A DNA stretch of 64,000 bases from Arcobacter sp. CECT 8983 (GTDB lineage Bacteria > Campylobacterota > Campylobacteria > Campylobacterales > Arcobacteraceae), in contig NZ_PDKF01000008.1 in the NCBI RefSeq assembly GCF_004118855.1, positions 496,001 through 560,000 of the forward strand. The letters run 5' to 3'. The translations under genes were made by a program, and so were the position numbers. Numbering within the stretch: position 1 is the first letter of the stretch; each line of letters opens with the position of its first letter. The notes under the pieces are model-generated. The model did no database searches. It had not been told where the DNA came from and saw nothing but the letters and a program-made list of their open reading frames with translations. This document shows positions 57,832 through 64,000 of the stretch, piece by piece.

Positions 57832-60066
57832 ATTTTAAAGAAAATTTTTTCACTAATCATACTTTTTTTAATTGTATATTTTGAATATGCAACTTTCGTA
57901 TCTGATAAAAGTAGTGTGGGGCAGATAGGCTCTGTATTTGCTAATTTTTCTCACGCAAATTTTGGATTTTTATCATATGGATATTTATTACTATTATTTA
58001 TACCTCTTTATATTATAAATTTTAAAGAAAATTTTGATTGGAACGATTTTTCAATAAAAACTGTTTCAATTTTTTTATTATTGATTACTCTTTTAACTTT
58101 CCAATCTTTAATTTTAGAAGGAAAATTAAGTGGTGAAATAGGTAATTATATTGTGGATTCAATGATGCCTTTTATCGGAGTTGCAGGGCTTTGGATATTT
58201 GTTATTATAGGTTTTGTAATATCTTTTTTAATTCTTTTTGAAGATATGAGTTTCAATATTAATATGGAAAGAATCACTCCCAGTTTTAAAAAAGTAGATA
58301 CTTCATCTAAACCTAAAAGAATTTCTAGTAGAAAAAAAGAGAAAAGACAAAGAACTCAAGCTCCTGTAAAAGAAGAAAAAACTTCTATTGAAGAAGAGGA
58401 AGAAATCCCTCAAATTGTAATTGAGGATAGTGCAGAGAGTATTACAGATATTAAAGTTGATGACTTAAATATAATTTCTTTAGATCAAGAAGAATTAAAT
58501 GATGAAAATGTAAAAGAGATAAATATCTCTTCGGCTGAAGAAGAGATTTCTGATATTGATATAGAACAAGACAGTGCTTATCATGGAATTATTGTTGATG
58601 AATTAGAAGAAAATAAAAAACTTTTAGAAGATATTGAATTAGGGAAAATGGAAAAACCAAAGGATTTTGAACTTCCTCCAACTAAGTTTTTCCAAAATGC
58701 TCCAAAAGATAAGAAATCAAAAGTTTCAGAAGCAGTAATTGATCAAAAAATTGAAGATTTATTAGAAAAACTTTTAATGTTTAAAATTGAAGGTGATGTA
58801 GTTAGAACTTATACAGGACCAGTAGTTACTACTTTTGAGTTTAAACCAGCTCCAAATGTAAAAGTTTCAAAGATATTAAATCTTCAAGATGATTTAGCAA
58901 TGGCTTTAAAGGCTCAAACAATTAGAATTCAAGCTCCAATACCTGGAAAAGATGTTGTTGGGATTGAAGTTCCAAATGAAGATATGCAAACAATTTATAT
59001 AAGAGAACTTCTAGAAAGTGAAATTTTCCAAAATTCTAAATCACCTTTAACAATGGTTTTAGGTAAAGATATTGTTGGAAAACCTTTTGTAACAGATTTA
59101 AAGAAATTACCACATTTACTTATAGCAGGTACTACTGGTTCAGGTAAATCTGTAGGTATTAATTCAATGATATTATCTCTTTTATATAAGAATTCTCCAG
59201 ATAATCTTAGACTTGTAATGATAGATCCAAAAATGCTTGAGTTTTCAATGTATAATGATATTCCTCATCTTTTAACTCCTGTTATCACAAAGCCAACGGA
59301 TGCAATCAATGCTTTATCAAATATGGTTGCAGAAATGGAAAGAAGATATACATTAATGTCAAAAACAAAGACTAAAAATATTGAAAACTATAATGAAAAA
59401 GCAAAAAAAGAAGGATATGATAAAATCCCTTATATTGTTGTTGTTATTGATGAGTTAGCTGATTTAATGATGACAAGTGGAAAAGATGTAGAACACTCTA
59501 TTGCTAGACTTGCACAAATGGCAAGAGCTAGTGGTATTCACTTAATTGTAGCAACACAAAGACCTTCTGTTGATGTTGTTACAGGGCTTATTAAAGCAAA
59601 CTTACCAAGTAGATTATCATATAAAGTAGGTCAAAAGGTTGACTCAAAAATTATTTTAGATTCTTTAGGTGCTGAATCTCTTCTTGGAAGAGGGGATATG
59701 TTATTTACACCTCCTGGTACTTCAAATATTGTAAGAATTCATGCTCCTTGGTCAAAAGAAGATGAAATTGAAGCAGTAGTTGATTTCTTAAAGTATCAAA
59801 GAGAAGTTGAATATGATATGAACTTTGTAAAAGATAGAAATACATCAGATATTGCAGGTGCAACTGGTGTTGAACTTGGAGAATTAGATGAACTTTATGA
59901 AGATGCAAAATTAGTTGTGTTAAATGATAAGAAAACATCTATATCATATATTCAAAGAAAACTAAGAATAGGGTACAATAGAGCAGCTACAATTGTAGAA
60001 CAATTAGAGCAAACAGGCGTTTTAAGTGAAGCAAATGCCAAAGGTAACAGAGAAATATTAATTTAA
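57832..60066 (+). CDS. ftsK: DNA translocase FtsK, apparent AUU start
   Basis: The first canonical start in frame is GTG 57916, but the frame is open for 84 bases before it and codes for ILKKIFSLIILFLIVYFEYA, a membrane helix. With it, the N-terminus has four helices, as in FtsK, which leaves the motor in the cytoplasm; without it there are three. No ATG, GTG or TTG exists there, but ATT at 57832 lies seven bases after AAAGG, so an AUU start is likely. The linker (about 140-290) is acidic. The motor has Walker A GTTGSGKS and Walker B VVVIDELADLMM. The C-terminal gamma winged helix is present (KTSISYIQRKLRIGYNRAAT). Role: chromosome segregation at division. Confidence 0.85.
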   Translation: MLKKIFSLIILFLIVYFEYATFVSDKSSVGQIGSVFANFSHANFGFLSYGYLLLLFIPLYIINFKENFDWNDFSIKTVSIFLLLITLLTFQSLILEGKLSGEIGNYIVDSMMPFIGVAGLWIFVIIGFVISFLILFEDMSFNINMERITPSFKKVDTSSKPKRISSRKKEKRQRTQAPVKEEKTSIEEEEEIPQIVIEDSAESITDIKVDDLNIISLDQEELNDENVKEINISSAEEEISDIDIEQDSAYHGIIVDELEENKKLLEDIELGKMEKPKDFELPPTKFFQNAPKDKKSKVSEAVIDQKIEDLLEKLLMFKIEGDVVRTYTGPVVTTFEFKPAPNVKVSKILNLQDDLAMALKAQTIRIQAPIPGKDVVGIEVPNEDMQTIYIRELLESEIFQNSKSPLTMVLGKDIVGKPFVTDLKKLPHLLIAGTTGSGKSVGINSMILSLLYKNSPDNLRLVMIDPKMLEFSMYNDIPHLLTPVITKPTDAINALSNMVAEMERRYTLMSKTKTKNIENYNEKAKKEGYDKIPYIVVVIDELADLMMTSGKDVEHSIARLAQMARASGIHLIVATQRPSVDVVTGLIKANLPSRLSYKVGQKVDSKIILDSLGAESLLGRGDMLFTPPGTSNIVRIHAPWSKEDEIEAVVDFLKYQREVEYDMNFVKDRNTSDIAGATGVELGELDELYEDAKLVVLNDKKTSISYIQRKLRIGYNRAATIVEQLEQTGVLSEANAKGNREILI

Positions 60067-60146
60067 TCTATTAATCTTTTATTATAAACCCTGTTTTTAT
60101 GTATTTTGTGCTAAAATAATTTTATTATAAAGCAAAGGAGTATGTT

Positions 60147-60689
60147 ATGAATACAAGTATTGTAGGAAGACACATAGAATTAACAGAGCCAATTAAAGAT
60201 TACGTTAATAGCTCAATCGAAATTTTCAAAAAATATAATTTAGATATTATATCTGTTAATGCAATTATTGCACAAGAAGAAAAAAATGGTAGAAAAGCTT
60301 TTACTTTTGAATTCACTTTAAATATTGCACATTTAGATACTGTAGTTGTTAAACAAAAAGATAAAGATTTATATGCAGCTGTTGATATTGCTGTAGATAG
60401 AGTATCAAAAGTTTTAAGAAGACATCATGATAAAATTACTGGTCATAAAGCAACTAAGCTTACAGAAGTAGTTTCTCAAGAGATTGAAGATAATATTGCT
60501 AATGAATTAGATAAATTAGATTCTGAAATCTTCCCTGTTAGACTTGCATCTTATAAGCCAGTAGATATTGAAGAAGCATTAACTGAATTAAAAGAATCAG
60601 ATGCATTATTCAAAGTATTCTATGATAAAGATGATAATATGAGAGTATTATACAAATCAAAAGACGAAGGTAAATTTGGATTATATTAA
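60147..60689 (+). CDS. hpf: Ribosome hibernation promoting factor, long form
   Basis: A 180-residue protein. Residues 1-105 are the S30AE domain (SIVGRHIELTEPIKDYVNSS, then basic RVSKVLRRHHDKI), which binds in the ribosomal decoding region. Residues about 125-180 form the C-terminal dimerisation domain (FPVRLASYKPVDIEEALTEL). Long HPF makes 100S ribosomes alone. AAAGGAG precedes ATG. Ends with a good terminator. Confidence 0.93.
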   Translation: MNTSIVGRHIELTEPIKDYVNSSIEIFKKYNLDIISVNAIIAQEEKNGRKAFTFEFTLNIAHLDTVVVKQKDKDLYAAVDIAVDRVSKVLRRHHDKITGHKATKLTEVVSQEIEDNIANELDKLDSEIFPVRLASYKPVDIEEALTELKESDALFKVFYDKDDNMRVLYKSKDEGKFGLY

Positions 60690-60713
60690 GATATAATCTA
60701 AGATTACTAATTT

Positions 60714-60744
60714 AAGGTATTAGCATTGTGCTAATGCCTTTTTT
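60714..60744 (+). terminator. Intrinsic terminator after hpf
   Basis: A 12-base stem AAGGTATTAGCA/TGCTAATGCCTT with one G-T pair and loop TTG, followed by TTTT. Confidence 0.85.
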
Positions 60745-60768
60745 ATTTTAAAAGGATATAAAGACTAT

Positions 60769-62205
60769 ATGGACAAAACACTTAAAAAGATTGCTTTAGT
60801 TGGTCAACCAAACGTAGGTAAATCATCACTATTTAATAGAATTGCAAAACAAAGAATAGCAATTGTTTCTGATATGGCTGGTACTACAAGGGATATTAGA
60901 AGACATGAAGTAGAAATCTTAGAAAAAGATGCTTTAATGCTTGATACTGGTGGAATTGACGAAACTAATGATGCAATTTTTAGTAACGTTAAAAGAAAAG
61001 CCATAGAGTGTGCAAAAGAGGCTGATATAATACTTTTTATGGTAGATGGTAAAAGATTACCTGATGAAAAGGATAAAGAACTATTTTATGAGCTTCAAGA
61101 CTTAGGAAAACAACTTGCATTAGTTGTAAATAAGATTGATAATGATAAAGAAAAAGAAAGATTATGGAATTTCTATGAATTTGGAATAGATGATGATAAT
61201 CTTTTTGGAATTTCTGTTTCTCATAATAGGGGAACTAAAAGTTTATTTGAGTGGATAGCTGCAAGGCTTCCTACAAGAAAAATTGAACCAGAACTTATTA
61301 TTAATAGTGAAATAGAGAATGAAGATCTTTCTTTAGAAGAGTTTTTAGATCCAGTTGAAGATATTAATGAAACAGCACAATTAGATGATGGTGAAGTTAA
61401 AGTTGCTATTATTGGAAGAGTAAATGTAGGAAAATCTTCAATTTTAAATGCACTTGTAGGAGAAGAAAGATCTGTAGTTTCACCTATTGCAGGTACTACA
61501 ATAGATCCAGTTGATGAATCTTTTGATTATAAAGACAAGCATATTACTTTTGTTGATACAGCAGGTTTAAGAAGAAGAGGGAAAATTGAAGGTATAGAAA
61601 AATATGCTTTAAATAGAACTACTCAAATGTTAGAAAAAGCTAATTTAGCTCTTTTAGTTTTAGATGCTTCTACTGAATTAGTTGATTTAGATGAAAAAAT
61701 TGCTGGATTAGTTGATACTTATGGTTTAGGAACAATTATTGTTTTAAATAAATGGGATGAAAATATGGATACCTTTAAAAAGCTTGAAGATAAAATTCGT
61801 TCAAAATTCAAGTTTTTATATTATGCTCCTATTATTGCAGTTTCAGCTAAGACAGGAAGAAGTATAGATAGACTAAAAGATAAAATTATAGAAATTTATG
61901 AAAATTATGCACAAAGAATTCCAACATCAGTATTAAATAAAATAATTGAAGAAGCAGTAATTAGACATGCTTTACCAAGTCCAAATGGTGCATATTTAAG
62001 AATATATTATACAACTCAATACGAGGTGAAGCCTCCAAGAGTTGCACTTATAATGAACAAACCACGACTACTACATTTTTCATATAAAAGATACTTAATT
62101 AATTTTTTAAGAAAAAATATTAACTTTGAAGGAACTCCTATTCATATTATTGCAAGAGGAAAAGGTCAAAGAGATATAGATGAGGATGAAGTAGAAGATT
62201 TCTAA
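60769..62205 (+). CDS. der: Ribosome-associated GTPase Der (EngA)
   Basis: A 478-residue protein with two tandem G domains: first Walker A GQPNVGKSS (about 12-20) with DTGGID, second GRVNVGKSS (about 218-226) with DTAGLRRRGK. An acidic linker lies between them, and a KH-like domain ends the protein. Der is needed for 50S ribosome assembly. AAGGA lies ahead of ATG. The SulP gene follows after 13 bases. Confidence 0.95.
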   Translation: MDKTLKKIALVGQPNVGKSSLFNRIAKQRIAIVSDMAGTTRDIRRHEVEILEKDALMLDTGGIDETNDAIFSNVKRKAIECAKEADIILFMVDGKRLPDEKDKELFYELQDLGKQLALVVNKIDNDKEKERLWNFYEFGIDDDNLFGISVSHNRGTKSLFEWIAARLPTRKIEPELIINSEIENEDLSLEEFLDPVEDINETAQLDDGEVKVAIIGRVNVGKSSILNALVGEERSVVSPIAGTTIDPVDESFDYKDKHITFVDTAGLRRRGKIEGIEKYALNRTTQMLEKANLALLVLDASTELVDLDEKIAGLVDTYGLGTIIVLNKWDENMDTFKKLEDKIRSKFKFLYYAPIIAVSAKTGRSIDRLKDKIIEIYENYAQRIPTSVLNKIIEEAVIRHALPSPNGAYLRIYYTTQYEVKPPRVALIMNKPRLLHFSYKRYLINFLRKNINFEGTPIHIIARGKGQRDIDEDEVEDF

Positions 62206-62218
62206 TAAGGAGTTCTTC

Positions 62219-63811
62219 TTGAATATAAACACTTTTAAAAATGATATTTTTGGAGGTGTAACTGCAGCAATAGTTGCTTTACCTTTGGCATTAGCCTTTG
62301 GTGTAGCAAGTGGTGCAGGTGCAGCGGCAGGTCTTTATGGAGCAATTGTTTTAGGTTTTTTTGCTTCACTTTTTGGAGGAACTTCTACTCAAATTTCTGG
62401 TCCAACAGGACCTATGACAGTAATTACTGCTTCAGCTATAGTAACTTTTCAAAATGATTTACAATCTGTTTTTAGTGTTATCTTTTTAGCTGGTTTAATC
62501 CAAATCTCTTTTGGTATTGTTAAAATAGGAAAATGGATTAAATATATTCCTTATCCAGTTATTTCAGGTTTTATGTCAGGGATTGGAATAATAATTATTA
62601 TATTGCAGATTAACTCTTTTTTAGGAGTTGCTTCTTATGGTTCTGTTATAGAAACAGTTATAAATATCCCAAATACGATAAAAAATGTAGATTTACATTC
62701 TCTTATAATTGCTTCAATAACCCTAACAATAATGTTTTTTACTCCTAAAAAGATATCAAGTGTAATCCCTTCTGCTTTAATAGCATTAGTTTTCGTAACT
62801 TTATTTTCTATTTCAATGGGATACTCAATTACAACTATTGGAGAAATTCCTATGGGATTGCCTAATATTGTTTTACCTTTTAGTTTTGATATTTTAAAAC
62901 TTAGCACTATTATAACTTTAGCAATAACCTTAGCCCTTTTAGGTTCAATTGATTCTTTACTTACATCTTTGGTTGCAGATTCTATGACAAAAACAAAGCA
63001 TAAACCAGATAAAGAGCTTATTGCACAAGGAATAGGTAACTCAATTTGTTCTTTCTTTGGTGCAATTCCAGGTGCTGGTGCTACAATGAGAACAGTAATA
63101 AATATAAAAAGTGGTGGAACAACTAGAGCCTCAGGAGTAGTACACTCTTTAACACTTCTTTTAATTGTTTTAGTTCTAGCACCCTTTGCATCAAGTATTC
63201 CCCTTGCTGTATTATCAGGTATTTTAATAAAAGTGGGATTTGATATCTTAGATTACAAGTTTATAAAACTTATAACTAAAGTTTCAAGACAAGACTTACT
63301 TGTAATGATTACAGTAGTTTTATTAACTGTTTTTGTTGATTTAATTATGGCTGTTGGAGTAGGGATAACTTTTGCTTCTATTATTGCAGTATATAAGGTT
63401 TCAAAAAATACTAAAATTAAAACTATCTATCCTAAAAAACAGTCAGGGTTTGATATAGATATTGAAGATAAATCAACTAAAATTATTAAAATTAAAGGTT
63501 CTTTATTTTTTGGAACAGCTTCTATTCTTGATAGAAGAATAGATAAAGTAAGAGATAGAACAAAAACAATTATATTGGATTGTTTAGAAGTTAGTGTATT
63601 AGATCTTTCTGCTATTTTTATGTTAGAAGAAGTTATAACAAGATTAAAAAACAGAGATATTGAAGTAATTTTATTACTAAAAATTTCTGATAAAAAAAGA
63701 GTCATTACTTTAGATAAAAATAATATATTCAAAAATATAAATATATTTAATAAGTTGGATGATGCAGTTAACTCAATACAAAAAAATAGTTATAAAAGAA
63801 GCCCATTATAG
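62219..63811 (+). CDS. SulP-family anion transporter with STAS domain
   Basis: A 530-residue transporter, about 12 membrane helices and a C-terminal STAS domain (about 425-525: LFFGTASILDRRIDKVRD, TIILDCLEVSVLDLSAIFML). The N-terminal signature is ALPLALAFGVASGAGAAAGL. It differs clearly from the SulP protein at 49495 (QISGPTGPMTVI region) and probably has another substrate; some relatives carry bicarbonate. TTG start at 62219 with AAGGAG seven bases ahead. Confidence 0.92.
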   Translation: MNINTFKNDIFGGVTAAIVALPLALAFGVASGAGAAAGLYGAIVLGFFASLFGGTSTQISGPTGPMTVITASAIVTFQNDLQSVFSVIFLAGLIQISFGIVKIGKWIKYIPYPVISGFMSGIGIIIIILQINSFLGVASYGSVIETVINIPNTIKNVDLHSLIIASITLTIMFFTPKKISSVIPSALIALVFVTLFSISMGYSITTIGEIPMGLPNIVLPFSFDILKLSTIITLAITLALLGSIDSLLTSLVADSMTKTKHKPDKELIAQGIGNSICSFFGAIPGAGATMRTVINIKSGGTTRASGVVHSLTLLLIVLVLAPFASSIPLAVLSGILIKVGFDILDYKFIKLITKVSRQDLLVMITVVLLTVFVDLIMAVGVGITFASIIAVYKVSKNTKIKTIYPKKQSGFDIDIEDKSTKIIKIKGSLFFGTASILDRRIDKVRDRTKTIILDCLEVSVLDLSAIFMLEEVITRLKNRDIEVILLLKISDKKRVITLDKNNIFKNINIFNKLDDAVNSIQKNSYKRSPL

Positions 63812-64000
63812 CATACTTTAATGTTTAATTCATATACAATTAGATAAAATAGTATATATCTAAGTAGCACGGGATTTCCATTGTTGAGGGTCCGATACTA
63901 TATTTTTGTAGATAATGTAGATAACATGGTGTGTAGCTTTTCATTGCGTTTAGGCTCCTTAAATGTTACTCTTATTTGCTAACGTTGGCTTTTGTGGGCC
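63812..64000. other. Unassigned end of window
   Basis: 189 bases after the second SulP gene. The part from about 63870 is less AT-rich than other spacers (GCACGGGATTTCC, GAGGGTCCGATAC, GGCTTTTGTGGGCC). A 34-codon minus-strand ORF (63944-63840) has AAGGAG upstream but looks unlike a protein of this genome. I cannot match it to tmRNA, RNase P RNA, SRP RNA, tRNA or an insertion sequence end. It may be the edge of an RNA gene or mobile element that continues beyond the window. Confidence 0.35.

Noticed and set aside
63840-63944. A 34-residue minus-strand ORF with AAGGAG upstream
   Set aside because: Rich in Tyr, Cys and Pro, unlike other proteins here, no recognisable feature; too weak to call as a gene.
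63870-64000. attC integron site suggested by GCTAAC-GTTGGC
   Set aside because: The half-sites do not fit RYYYAAC and GTTRRRY with a paired structure between them, and no cassette or integrase is present.
1-64000. CRISPR array, tRNA or rRNA genes
   Set aside because: No regularly spaced repeats and no GC-rich cloverleaf-like or rRNA-like stretch was seen on reading the spacers; a tRNA scan could still find one I missed.

Overview
The window reads as chromosome of an Arcobacter-like member of the Campylobacterota. Supporting signs are very AT-rich DNA with dense, short-spaced genes, a full sox thiosulfate-oxidation cluster, a long PutA, diguanylate cyclases, a CJM1_0395-type HExxH protein next to flagellin-like genes, and a retropepsin/transglutaminase-like/ATP-grasp gene trio. 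I see no rRNA, tRNA, CRISPR array, transposase or prophage module. The species assignment is an inference from gene content and protein style, not from a marker gene.

Layout. 1-3.2 kb: end of a cobalamin gene pair (cobS fragment, cobC), a small unknown protein, a SLAC1/TehA-type channel and an aldo/keto reductase. 3.2-7.4 kb: an accessory-looking island with a GTG-started ankyrin/TPR protein (minus strand) divergent from a prokaryotic viperin (radical SAM, ddhNTP synthase family), which overlaps a NYN-domain protein whose C-terminal OST-HTH domain is cut by an in-frame amber codon. This is the best candidate for an undescribed system, probably antiviral. 7.4-11.2 kb: ferrous iron uptake (secreted small protein, feoB, feoA, a 42-residue Cys-rich FeoB-associated protein) divergent from a two-gene small membrane-protein operon, with Fur-like inverted repeats between them. 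11.2-19.2 kb: diguanylate cyclase, small unknowns, YbgC thioesterase, M48 protease, RmuC, two EamA transporters and MoeA.

19.2-31.9 kb: soxCD-XYZ-A, lipoprotein, rhodanese, soxB, a cytochrome c/thioredoxin-like fusion, MOSC, DsrE-like and alpha/beta-hydrolase genes in one direction, then a degenerate HD-GYP protein and a second rhodanese on the other strand. MoeA (molybdenum cofactor) lies divergent from SoxC, the molybdoenzyme. A TTGAC-N4-ATCAA box sits in the 0.34-kb gap before soxC. 31.9-38.6 kb: EamA transporter, livKHMGF ABC transporter and a two-domain universal stress protein. 38.6-46.8 kb: a ribbon-helix-helix/unknown pair, PutA, and the retropepsin/7TM/ATP-grasp trio.

46.8-63.8 kb: TtcA-like protein lacking one Fe-S cysteine, DUF523, PagL-like deacylase, two flagellum-linked small genes, a SulP transporter, GGDEF protein, PssA, Ppx/GppA, a flagellin-like protein, IlvBN, LpxD, FtsK (apparently starting at AUU), HPF, Der and a second SulP transporter. 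The last ~190 bases are unassigned. A recurrent habit is short perfect hairpins that overlap stop codons, often serving two convergent genes. This helps to locate true gene ends, including that of the amber-interrupted NYN gene.
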